A stretch of 64,000 bases of DNA from Acidovorax sp. Leaf160. Lineage in GTDB: Bacteria > Pseudomonadota > Gammaproteobacteria > Burkholderiales > Burkholderiaceae_C. Both the position numbers and the translations under genes were made by a program. The notes below the pieces were generated by a model. The model had not been told where the DNA came from, ran no database searches, and worked only from the letters and a program-made list of their open reading frames with translations. The stretch is taken from contig NZ_LMOV01000003.1 of the NCBI RefSeq assembly GCF_001424265.1, forward strand, positions 1 to 64,000, written 5' to 3'. Shown here one piece after another: positions 16,467 through 25,458 of the stretch. The number at the start of each line of letters is the position of its first letter. Positions within the stretch are counted from its first letter, which is position 1.

Positions 16467-17822
16467 GCTCCCATTTTCCGCGGCTATTTGCCGAAAGCCG
16501 TCGGATATGCGCGCATCGGCGCTGGCGGCGGCCCAGAAGCTGCGGGCCAGGGCCAGCGCCTGCGGCCACTCGGGCAGGGTGGCTGCGGTGGGTTGCAGGG
16601 GGCGGGCGGCAAAGTCGCGCGGCACCAGCTCGCCGCCCACGGGGGCGTAGAGCATGGGCAGCATGTCGTAGGCGGGGGCCAGGGCCCAGTCGTCACCGTC
16701 CAGCAGCAATGAGATGTTGCCGTAGTGCCGATCGGTGTTGGCGATCAGCTCGCCATACGCCTCCAGCAGGCGCAGGGTGCATGCGTCGGCAGGGCGCAGC
16801 AGCCCACGCTCTTGCATGCGGTTGGCGGTAGCGGCCCAGTTGTCCATGGCGCCCACGTACTCGGCGTCGTACACCTTGAGCGACACCATGCCGATGCGTC
16901 CCAGGCCCTGCGGGTTGGCGGCGTTGATGGGGGTGCGGTCGAACCGCTCCACCTCCAGGAACACGCGGCCTGCGCCGGTACTGATGCGGCTGGGGGCGGC
17001 GGCAATGCCGGCACGGGCCAGGGTGTGCAGGGCCAAGTGTTCGCAGACCAGCAGGTCGCGGGTACGCTGGTCGGTGGGCGCATGGCCCGCAGGTGAAAAC
17101 TTGACCAGCACATGGCGGGCGGCCTGGCCCGATCCATCACCCTCTGCGCTGCCCTCCACGATGGTGCAGAACTTGGGCTGCTCGCCCCCGGCGGACGAGC
17201 CGCCGATGCTGCCTTGCATGGCGGCGTCGGCCAGGGCCGGATAGTCGGCAGGCGACGCCGCTCGGCGGGCTCGCTGCGGCAGGGTGTGAAAACGCGCAAA
17301 CGCGGCCTCGCCCACCACCAGGTTGCCGGGCAGGTCGTCGCCGCACAGGGCCAGGGCGCGCAGCACGTCGTCGTCGCTCCAGAAGCGGGGGTCGTTGGCC
17401 AGTTGCAGCTCGGGGTGGGTGGTGGCAAAGGTGCGGCCCATGAAACCCTGGGGGCGCATATCGTCCAGAAACCAGGGCAGGCCGTCGAAGCGCTTGGAGA
17501 GGCCGTCTTCTTCGTCCACCCACACGGCGCCGCCGGAGAGCGGCACCATGCGCGCAAACGGACTGGGCCGGCCCTGCGCGTCGATGCGCATCACCGGCAC
17601 GCTGCGGCCCACGTCGCGCACGGTGCGGGGCAGCACATAGCGCTGTTTGCGGGCGGCCCCCACCTTTTGCACTGTGCCCGACTGAATGAGCGGGGCCAGC
17701 GCGCGCGACACGGTGGGCTGGCTCACCCGCAGCTGGTCTTGCAGCTCGGCGCTGCTCAATGCCCCGCCCTGGCGGCGCAGGGCCTGCACGATGCTGGCAG
17801 AGAGATCTGGAGAGGGCGGCAT
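16452..17822 (-). CDS. yjjJ: HipA-family kinase with N-terminal winged helix (YjjJ type)
   Basis: The product has 456 residues. Residues 1-60 form a winged-helix DNA-binding domain (AELQDQLRVSQPTVSRALAPL). The rest is a HipA-like kinase: GSSAGGEQPKF near residue 206 is the phosphate loop, NTDRHYGN near residue 363 holds the catalytic Asp, and APAYDMLPM holds the metal-binding Asp. This one-chain arrangement is that of E. coli YjjJ, annotated as a HipA-family toxin without a separate HipB. Its target is unknown here. It probably represses itself through its own DNA-binding domain. It lies between two copies of the sbcC 3' end, next to an IS5 relic, suggesting acquisition by transfer. Confidence 0.88.
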   Translation of the reverse strand: MPPSPDLSASIVQALRRQGGALSSAELQDQLRVSQPTVSRALAPLIQSGTVQKVGAARKQRYVLPRTVRDVGRSVPVMRIDAQGRPSPFARMVPLSGGAVWVDEEDGLSKRFDGLPWFLDDMRPQGFMGRTFATTHPELQLANDPRFWSDDDVLRALALCGDDLPGNLVVGEAAFARFHTLPQRARRAASPADYPALADAAMQGSIGGSSAGGEQPKFCTIVEGSAEGDGSGQAARHVLVKFSPAGHAPTDQRTRDLLVCEHLALHTLARAGIAAAPSRISTGAGRVFLEVERFDRTPINAANPQGLGRIGMVSLKVYDAEYVGAMDNWAATANRMQERGLLRPADACTLRLLEAYGELIANTDRHYGNISLLLDGDDWALAPAYDMLPMLYAPVGGELVPRDFAARPLQPTAATLPEWPQALALARSFWAAASADARISDGFRQIAAENGSHISR

Positions 17823-18173
17823 GAATGATTATATGAATAGATTAATTTTCACAAAAATCGATGCCGATCAATGACTTATCGTCACTCCTGAATAGATACA
17901 GAGCGCTGCTGCGGTGGCTGAGGCTGAGGCGGTGCAGGAACTACCGCCCGAGACCGAGGGATGACACCGCCCCCGGGAGCGCCCGCCCTGGGGCCTGCAT
18001 GAGGCCCAACGACCGCCTGACTGCGGCCGGTGCGGGGAGGTTGCAGAGGCTTGCCGGTACGTTGCGCTCTGTCCGGGCAGTTATGCCGAAAACGCAGCCA
18101 TCGCCACCGCTGACGATGGAGCATGGCGGCTGAATCGCACCTCAGGCTGCCTGCCCCGTCGCTGATGACAGCC
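17823..18173. promoter_or_regulatory. Upstream region of yjjJ with AT-rich direct repeats
   Basis: Immediately before yjjJ, around 17820-17850, TGAATGATTA is followed by TGAATAGATTA in a strongly AT-rich patch that differs from the rest of the window. It probably contains the promoter and possibly the autoregulatory site. The remainder to the sbcC stop (about 17900-18173) is GC-rich and shows nothing recognisable. Confidence 0.45.
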
Positions 18174-21100
18174 CTACACCACCAACCGCGAGTGCCCCAC
18201 GCCCCCGCCCTTGACCACGCGTACCTGCGCGGGAATGCGTTCCTTGAGCGCCTCCACGTGGCTGATGATCCCGATCATCTTGCCGCTGGCGTTGAGGGAG
18301 TCCAGCGCCGTCAGCGCGACCTCCAGCGTGTCGCCGTCCAGCGAGCCGAAGCCTTCGTCGAGGAACAGCGAGTCGATGGAGGTCTTGTGGCTCACCAGGT
18401 CCGACAGGGCAAGCGCCAGGGCCAGGCTGACCAGGAAGCCTTCGCCGCCCGACAGGGTGCGGGTGTCGCGGCAGCTGTCGCCCTGCCAGGCGTCGACGAT
18501 CTCCAGTTCCAGCTCGCCCGTGGGTTTGCGGCGCAGCAGGAAGCGGCCGTGCAGGCGCGCCAGGTGCCGGTTGGCCAGCTGCAGCAGGTGGTCCAGCGTG
18601 AGCCCTTGCGCGAACTTGCGGAACTTGTCGCCCTTGGCCGAGCCGATCAGGCCGTCGAGCCGCTGCCACAGGTCGGACTCGGCGGTCTGGCGGGCGATCT
18701 GCTCCAGCAGCGCCTGCTGGTTCGCGCGCAACTGGGCGTCGCGGGCCAGCAGGGCGCGGTGGGCGCCGATCTGCTCGTTCAGCGCCGTGCGCCGGCCTTC
18801 GAGCTGCGCCAGCTGGTCGGCCAATGCCTCCAGGGACGGCATGGTGGGCGCCCGGGCCTGCAGCTCGGCGTGCCGGGCCTGGGCGGCCTGCCAGAGGGCG
18901 TCGGCGCGTTGGTGAGCGGTCTGCAGGGCACCCGCCAGCGCGGCCAGTCGCTGGCGCTCCGCTGGCGGCAGCAACGCGGCTTCGAAGGCCGGCAGGTCGG
19001 CAAAGGGGCTGGCCTGCAACGCGGCCTGCCAGGCCTGGGCGGCCGACTGCAGCGCGGCGGCCTGCTCGGCGCGCACGGCCTCTGCCTGCGCCTGGCGGCC
19101 TTCCAGCGCGGCCAGGGTGCGCTGCAGGGCGTCGATGGCGTCGGCGCTGGCCTGCAGCTGCGCGGCGGCGTCCTGCGCCGGCAGGTCGTCGATGCCGTCG
19201 ATGCCGTCGATGCCGTCGATGTCGCCGGGCACGGCCGATGCTGCATCGCCCTCCGCCGCTCCCGCTCCCGCTCCCGCTCCTGCTGACACTGCGGCACTGC
19301 GCTGCGCCCACTGCGCGGCCTGGGCGTGCGCGGTGTCGCAGCGGGCCTGCAGGCGGGTGATGCCCTGGTCCAGCGCCTGCAATTCGGCTTGGGCGTGGCG
19401 CCAGCGCTGCCATTCGGCGTCGCGTGCCTGCAGCCAGGCGGTGGAGTCGGCCGGCTCGGCGGGGAGCGTGTAGCCGGCGTCCTCCACGTCAGCGCGCAGG
19501 TCGTGCCGCAGTGACTCCCACTCGCCCTGGGTGGTGGCGATCGCATCGCCCAGCGCGGCCAGCTGGCTCTGCGCGGCCTGGGCGGCCTGCTGCACCAGCG
19601 CCAGCTGGTGGGTGGCGCCCTGCAGCGCCTGGTCGCACCGGCTGGCGGCGGCTGCGGCCTGCTGGGTGCGGTGCTCGGCTGTCTCGGCTTGCTGCACCGC
19701 CTCGCCCCGCTGCGCCAGGGCCGTTTCGGCGGCCTGCTGGCCGGCGGCCAGCGCGGCTGCGTCCTGCCAGCTTTCGGCGGTCAGGGCGGCGAACGGCGGC
19801 GGCACGGCGGCGTCGCCGGCAGGCCGCAGGGCCGCGATGCCCTCCGCCCAGTGTTCCGCCCATTCGTGCGTGCGCTCGGCCGTGGCGGCTTGCTGCTCGC
19901 GCCGGTCGGCCAGCTGGGCCTGGCTGGCGGCCAGGGCCTGCGCTGCAGCCTGGCCCTGCTCGGCCAGCGCGTCCAGTTCGGCCTGCTTGCGCTGCAGCGC
20001 GGCTTCGGTGGCCGATACGTCGAGGGCCTGGTAGGCGTCGATGGCAGGATGCTCGGTGGCACCGCACAGCGGGCAGGCGTCGCCGGGCTGCAGGGCCTGG
20101 CGGTGCTGCTCCAGGCTCTGGATGCGGCGTTCCTGGTCCAGCAGCTTCTGCTTGTCGGCGACCTGCTCGCGGGCGGCGGCGTACTGCGCGCGCAGCGCCT
20201 GGCGCGCTGCCTCCTGCTGCGCCAGGGCGGCTTGCAGGCGCTGCACCTCGTCGCCCAGGGCTGCCTGCCGGGCCGCCAGTTCACGCCGCTGCCGGCCCAG
20301 GGGCACGATCTGCCGCCAGACGTTCACCTGGTGCTGCGCCTCGGCCAGTCGCTCGCGCAGCGCGGCCAGGGTGTCGCCGTTCAGGCGCCGGGCCAGCGCC
20401 GCCTGCGCGGCTTCCAGGGCCTGGGCGGCCGCGGCCTGGGCCTGCCGCTCGGTCTCGACCCGCGCCTGTTGCGCCACGGCCTGCTCGCCGTGCCGGGCGA
20501 TGTCGGCCTGCAGCGTGTGCCCTGCCGTGCGCTGATCCGCCAGCCGGGCGTGCAGCGCCTGCAGTTGCGCGAACTGCTGCCGCCAGCCGCCCAGGCGCTC
20601 GCCCAGGTGGGCGTGTGGCGCATGGGCGCTGCAGTAGTCGGCATGGCGCTGCTGGGTGGCGCGGGCCTGCGCGAGTTCGGCGTCGGCCGCCTCGGCCACA
20701 CGGCGGGCCAGCCGGGCGGCGCGCTGCTGGTGCCGGCGGTGCGATGCCGCTTCGTGCCGGTGCTGCTCCTGCAGCGTGGCGATCAGCGCATCGCTGCCCT
20801 GGCAGGCGGCTTGCGCCTGTTGCCAGGCGGCGTGCGGCGCGCGCAGGGCCTGGGCCGGCTCGCTGTCGGCCAGACGCTGCAGATCCGGGGCGGCGGCCTG
20901 CCAGGCTGCGGCGGCCTGTTGCAGTTGGCCCTGCGCCGCGTGCGCGGCCTGCGCGGCATCGGCCAGGTCGGCATGCCACTGGCGCTGGGCGGCGGCGCTG
21001 GCCCACGCGGCCTGCACCTGGGCCAGCTCGGCCGTCCACGCCTGCACCTCGGCCTGCATGGCGGCGCTGCGCTCGGCGGGCAGCAGTTCTACGCCGTCCG

Positions 21101-21731
21101 CGCGGGCACGCAGCTGGTCGAGCTGCTGGCGGGCGTCGCGGGCGCGCTCGAACACGCGGGCGGAGATCTCGCCGTAGATCTCGGTGCCGGTCAGCTCTTC
21201 CAGCAGTTCCGCCCGCTCGTTGGCGCTGGCATTCAGGAAGGCGGCGAACTGCCCCTGCGCCAGCAGCATCGAGCGGGTGAAGCGGCCGAAGTCCAGCCCG
21301 GTGATGGCCGCCACGCGGCGCAGCTTGTCGTGGCTCTGGCTGCTGAGGATGGTGCCCGCGCCGGTGGCGGGGTCGACCTGCGCCAGCTCCACCTTCGGGT
21401 CCTGCAGCGCGCCGTCCACCTTGTCGCGCGCGCGGCGCTGGCTCCAGAAGGCGCGGTAGGTGGCGCCCTTCACCTCGAATTCGACTTCGGCCAGGCAGTC
21501 GGCCGTGTGGCGCGTGATGATGTCGTTGGCCGACTTGGAGACGCTGGAGAGGCGCGGCGTCTGGTGGTAGAGCGCCAGGCAGATGGCGTCCAGCAGCGTG
21601 GACTTGCCCGCGCCCATGGGGCCGGTGATGGCGAAGAGGCTGTTGCCGGCGAAGGGCGGCTGGGTGAAGTCGATCGCCCAGTCGCCCTTGAGCGAATTGA
21701 GGTTCTTCAGGCGCAGTTTCAGGATCTTCAT
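18174..21731 (-). CDS. sbcC: Exonuclease SbcCD ATPase subunit
   Basis: The product has 1185 residues, somewhat longer than E. coli SbcC. Walker A is GPMGAGKST at residues 37-45. Two long Ala/Gln/Arg-rich coiled coils flank the zinc hook CPLCG near residue 552. The C-terminal half-ATPase has the signature [15 protein letters not shown] and Walker [13 protein letters not shown]. With SbcD it opens hairpin and protein-blocked DNA ends. The ATG at 21731 overlaps the sbcD stop as ATGA, so both subunits are made together. The second coiled coil carries an in-frame nine-base repeat (IDG units). Confidence 0.97.
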   Translation of the reverse strand: MKILKLRLKNLNSLKGDWAIDFTQPPFAGNSLFAITGPMGAGKSTLLDAICLALYHQTPRLSSVSKSANDIITRHTADCLAEVEFEVKGATYRAFWSQRRARDKVDGALQDPKVELAQVDPATGAGTILSSQSHDKLRRVAAITGLDFGRFTRSMLLAQGQFAAFLNASANERAELLEELTGTEIYGEISARVFERARDARQQLDQLRARADGVELLPAERSAAMQAEVQAWTAELAQVQAAWASAAAQRQWHADLADAAQAAHAAQGQLQQAAAAWQAAAPDLQRLADSEPAQALRAPHAAWQQAQAACQGSDALIATLQEQHRHEAASHRRHQQRAARLARRVAEAADAELAQARATQQRHADYCSAHAPHAHLGERLGGWRQQFAQLQALHARLADQRTAGHTLQADIARHGEQAVAQQARVETERQAQAAAAQALEAAQAALARRLNGDTLAALRERLAEAQHQVNVWRQIVPLGRQRRELAARQAALGDEVQRLQAALAQQEAARQALRAQYAAAREQVADKQKLLDQERRIQSLEQHRQALQPGDACPLCGATEHPAIDAYQALDVSATEAALQRKQAELDALAEQGQAAAQALAASQAQLADRREQQAATAERTHEWAEHWAEGIAALRPAGDAAVPPPFAALTAESWQDAAALAAGQQAAETALAQRGEAVQQAETAEHRTQQAAAAASRCDQALQGATHQLALVQQAAQAAQSQLAALGDAIATTQGEWESLRHDLRADVEDAGYTLPAEPADSTAWLQARDAEWQRWRHAQAELQALDQGITRLQARCDTAHAQAAQWAQRSAAVSAGAGAGAGAAEGDAASAVPGDIDGIDGIDGIDDLPAQDAAAQLQASADAIDALQRTLAALEGRQAQAEAVRAEQAAALQSAAQAWQAALQASPFADLPAFEAALLPPAERQRLAALAGALQTAHQRADALWQAAQARHAELQARAPTMPSLEALADQLAQLEGRRTALNEQIGAHRALLARDAQLRANQQALLEQIARQTAESDLWQRLDGLIGSAKGDKFRKFAQGLTLDHLLQLANRHLARLHGRFLLRRKPTGELELEIVDAWQGDSCRDTRTLSGGEGFLVSLALALALSDLVSHKTSIDSLFLDEGFGSLDGDTLEVALTALDSLNASGKMIGIISHVEALKERIPAQVRVVKGGGVGHSRLVV
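19188..19220. repeat. Nine-base tandem repeat inside sbcC
   Basis: The unit GTCGATGCC occurs three times plus a partial copy. On the coding strand it gives repeated Ile-Asp-Gly ([12 protein letters not shown]) near residue 840, in the second coiled-coil arm. A Pro/Ala-type six-base run (CCCGCT) lies about 45 bp further on and encodes AGAGAG. Changes in copy number would keep the frame. Confidence 0.9.
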
Positions 21732-22966
21732 GCCGCGCCTTCGGCCAGGCTGCGTACGACCTCGCGGTAGCGCTCGTCCAGCGCGGCCTGCACGTCGGGC
21801 GGCAGGCTTTCCTGCGCCAGGCGGCGGGCGAACACGTCGGCCGGGGTCAATTCGTCCAGCGTCTCCAGCACATCGCGCGACAGCAGCACGGCTGCGCCGG
21901 CGCGCTGGCGGCGCACGCGCAGCACCTCCATCGGCAGGCCCTGGGTCAGCGCGCCGATGCGTGCGGGCAGGTCGCTCAGGTAGTCGTCCCCGGTCACGGT
22001 CACTTCCAGCCACACGGGCTGGGCGGGGCTGCCGGCGCCGGCTGCGGCCGTGATGAGCGGGCCCAGCGCCTGCAGGTCGCCGGTGACGGCCGCCATCGGC
22101 TGGAAACAGGGCACGGCCAGCGGCGTAACCGCCCTGAGGCCGGTGGCGTCCAGGTCCACCAGCAGCACCTGCTTGGCCTGCCGCGCCTCGTCGAAACCCA
22201 GTGGAATGGGCGAGCCGCTGTAGCGGATGTGCTCCAGCCCGCCCACCTTCTGCGGCTGGTGGATGTGCCCCAGCGCGAGGTAATCGACCGGCGGGAACGC
22301 GGCGGTCGGGAAGGCGTCCAGCGAGCCCACGTAGATCTCGCGCACCGATTCGCTGCTGCTGGCGCCGACCGTCGTCAGGTGGCCGGTGGCGATCAAGGGC
22401 ACGGCATGGCCGCCTTCGCGCAGCAAGGCCGCCTGCCGGGCGACGCCGGCCGCGTGCACCGCCTGGTAGTGGCCCTGGATGGCGGCCTGCAGGGCCTGCT
22501 GCTTGTCTTGCGCGCTCTGCCCGGCCTGGCTCTGCAGCACGTCGCGCGGGCGCAGGAAGGGCACGGCGCACACCACGCAGCCAGGCACGCCCTGGCCGCC
22601 GCGCCGGGGCAGCACCACGACGTGATCGGCCGGGCTGCCGGCCCCATCGGCCACCACGGTGGCGCCCAGCAGGTGCAGCAGCGACCGGCTTTCGCCCAGC
22701 GTGGCGACGGAATCGTGGTTGCCGCCGATCAACAGCAGCGCCACGCCCGCGCGGTGGAGCTGGCCGACCAGGTCGGCATACAGCTCGCGGGCGTAGCTGG
22801 GCGGCGCGCCGGTGTCGAAGATGTCGCCCGCGATCAGCACCGCATCGACCGCCTGGTCATCGACTTCGGCCAGCATCCAGTCGATCAGGGCGCGGTGCTC
22901 CGCCTGCCGGCTCTTGCCCATGAAGTGCTGGCCCAGGTGCCAATCGGAGGTGTGGAGGATGCGCAT
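21728..22966 (-). CDS. sbcD: Exonuclease SbcCD nuclease subunit
   Basis: The product has 412 residues, the usual size. The metallophosphoesterase motifs appear in order: HTSDWHLGQ at residues 5-13, [15 protein letters not shown], and GHIHQPQ further on, providing the two-manganese site of Mre11-like nucleases. It degrades DNA ends together with SbcC, which follows with a 4-bp overlap. The ATG at 22966 is chosen because the phosphoesterase motif starts directly after it; upstream in-frame sequence is low-complexity and unlike the family. Confidence 0.96.
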   Translation of the reverse strand: MRILHTSDWHLGQHFMGKSRQAEHRALIDWMLAEVDDQAVDAVLIAGDIFDTGAPPSYARELYADLVGQLHRAGVALLLIGGNHDSVATLGESRSLLHLLGATVVADGAGSPADHVVVLPRRGGQGVPGCVVCAVPFLRPRDVLQSQAGQSAQDKQQALQAAIQGHYQAVHAAGVARQAALLREGGHAVPLIATGHLTTVGASSSESVREIYVGSLDAFPTAAFPPVDYLALGHIHQPQKVGGLEHIRYSGSPIPLGFDEARQAKQVLLVDLDATGLRAVTPLAVPCFQPMAAVTGDLQALGPLITAAAGAGSPAQPVWLEVTVTGDDYLSDLPARIGALTQGLPMEVLRVRRQRAGAAVLLSRDVLETLDELTPADVFARRLAQESLPPDVQAALDERYREVVRSLAEGAA

Positions 22967-23368
22967 GGGTGGGAGAGGTGGGAACGTGCGGCGGGGGGGT
23001 GAGGGTGGGCAGTGGGCGGTGGGGCTGCGCGAGGCGCCCGGACTCTTTTGCTTCACTATTGATAGCGCAATGTACCGATGGAACAAGCGCCACAGGCCAT
23101 TCTGCTTCCATTCTAGGCGGCCGTGGCCCACCCGTCGGCGTGGGGTGAATGGCCGGTGCGGCAGGCAAGGGCATCTCGTCCCGCACCCCGGCCGCGACAG
23201 GCACGGCCCGAGCGGACGGTGGCATGCGGGGGCGCTTTTCCGGCGGCGCTCCGCTGCGACCCGCCGCCCTGCCACGCGGGTGCCTGCGCGACACCGCACC
23301 GCCCAGCGCGCGGCTAACATGGCCCCCGCGTTTTTTTCTCATCACCCCTCCCTGGAGAGAGACACCCG
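22967..23368. other. Intergenic region between divergent sbcD and a VOC gene
   Basis: This 402-bp gap holds one palindromic repeat element (23054-23106) and otherwise GC-rich sequence. The promoters for sbcD and the VOC gene must lie here, but none is clear. CTGGAGAG at 23351-23358 is the ribosome site of the VOC gene. No open frame in it shows family character. Confidence 0.5.
23054..23106. repeat. Intergenic palindromic repeat element
   Basis: On the minus strand it reads GCCTGTGGCGCTTGTTCCAT, then GCGCTATCAATAG, with inverted GCGC-containing arms. The same order of blocks occurs at 16419-16466 and inside a coding gene at 61991-62043. It is probably a dispersed REP-like sequence. Confidence 0.55.
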
Positions 23369-23752
23369 ATGTTCAGCCATGTCATGGTCGGCGCGACCGA
23401 CCTCGAAAAATCCCGCCAGTTCTACGACGCCCTGCTCGGCACCCTTGGCGTGGGGCCCGGCGTGGCCAACAAGAACCGGTATTTCTACCGCAGCCCCACC
23501 GGCGTGTTCGCCATCACCACGCCCCTCGACGGCGAGCCGGCGACGCATGGCAACGGCAGCACCCTGGGCTTTGCCGCGCAGTCGACCGAGCAGGCCGACG
23601 CCTTCCACGCGGCCGGCCTGGCCCATGGCGGCACCGACTGCGAAGACCCGCCCGGCTGGCGCGAAGGCCCCGGCGGCAAGCTGTACCTGGCCTATCTGCG
23701 CGACCCGGACGGCAACAAGATCTGCGCGTTGCACCGCCCTCCGAAAGCCTGA
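23369..23752 (+). CDS. VOC-family (glyoxalase/dioxygenase fold) protein
   Basis: The product has 127 residues, one VOC domain. MFSHVMVGATDLEKSRQFYDALL is the classic first beta-alpha unit. YLRDPDGNKICALH carries the C-terminal metal-site region. Proteins of this size act as lyases, isomerases or resistance proteins as dimers; the substrate is not evident. GGAGAG eight or so bases before the ATG sets the start. Downstream lies the two-hairpin repeat at 23771-23815 and then the convergent hydrolase gene, so it is probably a single-gene unit. Confidence 0.88.
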   Translation: MFSHVMVGATDLEKSRQFYDALLGTLGVGPGVANKNRYFYRSPTGVFAITTPLDGEPATHGNGSTLGFAAQSTEQADAFHAAGLAHGGTDCEDPPGWREGPGGKLYLAYLRDPDGNKICALHRPPKA

Positions 23753-23770
23753 TACGGCGAGCGGCCATTG

Positions 23771-23815
23771 GATGCTATTGTTTTAATAGCATAAAACGCC
23801 CTACAGACGGGCGCG
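23771..23815. repeat. Two-hairpin intergenic element between convergent genes
   Basis: TGCTATT-GTTTT-AATAGCA forms a 7-bp stem (23773-23791) and CGCCC-TACAGAC-GGGCG forms a second stem (23797-23813). The element at 29872-29914 has the same two stems and nearly the same loops. Between convergent genes it could serve as a terminator for both. Confidence 0.7.
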
Positions 23816-23832
23816 CAACGGCATTTGCATTC

Positions 23833-24687
23833 TTATTCTGCCGCCATGCCGTCCAGGAAATCCGCCACCAGCGCCGCCACGGCGGCAGGCTGCTCGCGGT
23901 GGGGCGAATGCGCCCGCCCCGGCAGCAGGCGCACCTGCGCCGGGCCGGCCGCCCAGCGGGCGATGCGGGCGGGTTGCTCGGGGGAGCCGTACTCGTCGAG
24001 TTCGCCGTGCAGTGCCAGCACCGGGCAGGTGACGCGGGCCATGGCGGCCTCCAGCGACCAGCCGGCGAAGGCCGGGTCGAGCCAGCGATCCACCCAGGCG
24101 GACAGCACCCAGCGCGCCCGCTCCGGGCTGCCGCCGTGGTAGCGGGCCAGCCGGGCGATCTGCTCGGCGCTGCCGTCGAACTGGGCCTCGGCTTCGCGAA
24201 TGCCCTGCAGCGTGCGCGCTTCCACGCAGGCTTGAGCGGCGATGGTCACCAGGGCCTCGCAGTCGCCGGGTGACGCCGCCGCACAGTGCGCCGCCATGCC
24301 GCCGCCCACGCTGTGCCCCAGCGCCACGAAATGCCCCACGCCCCACTGCGCACGCAGCGCGGGCAGGCTGCGCTCGGCTTCCTCGGCGACGAAGCCCGGG
24401 GACGGCAAGCCGGCGCGCGCATCCGAGCGGCCGAAGCCCAGCCGGTCGTAGGCGATGACGTCGCGGCCCGTGGCCTGGCACAGCGCGGCGGGGAAGTCGC
24501 GCCACAGGTCCACGCACCCGAGCGAATCGTGGAACAGCACGAAGGACGCGGGCGGGCTGGAAGGCACCGCCTCAGGTGCTGCGGCCGCCACGCTCCAGCG
24601 CCGGCTGAAGAGGCGGCCGGCGGGGGTGTCGATCCAGGCGTCCTGCTGCGTGGGGATGGCGGTGTCGTGGTCTTCCATGGCTGCCAT
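23833..24687 (-). CDS. Alpha/beta hydrolase
   Basis: The product has about 284 residues. The nucleophile elbow is GHSVGGGM with the catalytic Ser. SFVLFHDSLGCVDLWRDFP supplies the oxyanion region. LALHGELDEYG provides the acid and GRAHSPHREQP the catalytic His. This is a typical cytoplasmic esterase or C-C hydrolase fold. The substrate is unknown and neighbours do not suggest a pathway. The start is uncertain: ATG codons at 24687 and 24678 both lack a good ribosome site. The gene is divergent from a methyltransferase 105 bp away. Confidence 0.85.
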   Translation of the reverse strand: MAAMEDHDTAIPTQQDAWIDTPAGRLFSRRWSVAAAAPEAVPSSPPASFVLFHDSLGCVDLWRDFPAALCQATGRDVIAYDRLGFGRSDARAGLPSPGFVAEEAERSLPALRAQWGVGHFVALGHSVGGGMAAHCAAASPGDCEALVTIAAQACVEARTLQGIREAEAQFDGSAEQIARLARYHGGSPERARWVLSAWVDRWLDPAFAGWSLEAAMARVTCPVLALHGELDEYGSPEQPARIARWAAGPAQVRLLPGRAHSPHREQPAAVAALVADFLDGMAAE

Positions 24688-24792
24688 TGTGGGCGCCGCC
24701 CCGCGCGGGCGAACGACTGCGGGATACTCCGGGCCTGTATTTTCCAGCGCCGTCGCTGCCTTTTCCACCCTCTTGCACCGCGAGGACCGCCT

Positions 24793-25398
24793 TTGCCATC
24801 CGCCAGCCCCAGCACCTTCGACGAGGCCTACTACCAGCGCTTTTATTTCGACAAGAAGACCAGCGTGGTGGACCCTGCCCACATGGAGCGGCTGGGCGCC
24901 TTCGTCTGCAGCTACCTGCACTACCTGCGGGTGCCGGTGCTGCGCGTGCTGGACGTGGGCTGCGGCATCGGCCTGTGGCAGGGCATCGTCGAAAAGCACC
25001 TGCCCGCCGCCCGCTACAAGGGCGTGGAATTCAGCCCCTACCTGTGCGAACGCTTCGGCTGGCAGCAGGGCTCGGTGGTCGACTTCGCCGCGCACGAGCC
25101 GTTCGACTTCGTCATCTGCCAGGGCGTGCTGCCCTATCTGAGCGAGCCCGACCTGGACGCGGCCCTGCGCAACCTGGGACGCCTCTGCCGGGGCGCGCTC
25201 TACCTGGAAGCCGTCTCGCGCGAAGACTTCGAGCGCGACATCGTCGACGAAGACCTGACCGATGGCCGCGTCTTCCGCCACAGCGCACAGCGGTACCGCC
25301 GCGGCCTGCGCGAGCATTTCGTCGAAATGGGCGGCGGCCTCTGGCTGAGCCGCGAGGCCGAGGTGCCGCTCTTCGAGCTGGAGCATGTGGGCGCATGA
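24793..25398 (+). CDS. Class I SAM-dependent methyltransferase
   Basis: The product has 201 residues. VLRVLDVGCGIGLWQGIV is motif I of the Rossmann-fold methyltransferases; YKGVEFSPYLCERFGW supplies the SAM ribose contact, and FDFVICQGVLPYL is the motif IV region. The substrate is unknown. No ATG lies before the conserved part; the TTG at 24793 is seven bases after GAGG, and the frame from it gives a full-length fold. The stop codon sits in the first unit of a 13-bp tandem repeat. Confidence 0.82.
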   Translation: MPSASPSTFDEAYYQRFYFDKKTSVVDPAHMERLGAFVCSYLHYLRVPVLRVLDVGCGIGLWQGIVEKHLPAARYKGVEFSPYLCERFGWQQGSVVDFAAHEPFDFVICQGVLPYLSEPDLDAALRNLGRLCRGALYLEAVSREDFERDIVDEDLTDGRVFRHSAQRYRRGLREHFVEMGGGLWLSREAEVPLFELEHVGA

Positions 25399-25445
25399 GG
25401 CAGCGGCATGAGGCAGCGGCATGAGGCAGCAGCATGAGGCAGCGG
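25394..25445. repeat. 13-bp tandem repeat, four copies, at the methyltransferase stop
   Basis: CATGAGGCAGCGG is repeated four times (the third copy with one change). The first copy contains the TGA stop of the upstream gene. Thirteen is not a multiple of three, but added copies fall after the stop and would leave the protein unchanged. Confidence 0.95.
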
Positions 25446-25458
25446 TTGCCTGCCACGG

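Noticed and set aside
25394-25445. CRISPR-like array
   Set aside because: The 13-bp units are directly adjacent without spacers; this is a simple tandem repeat.
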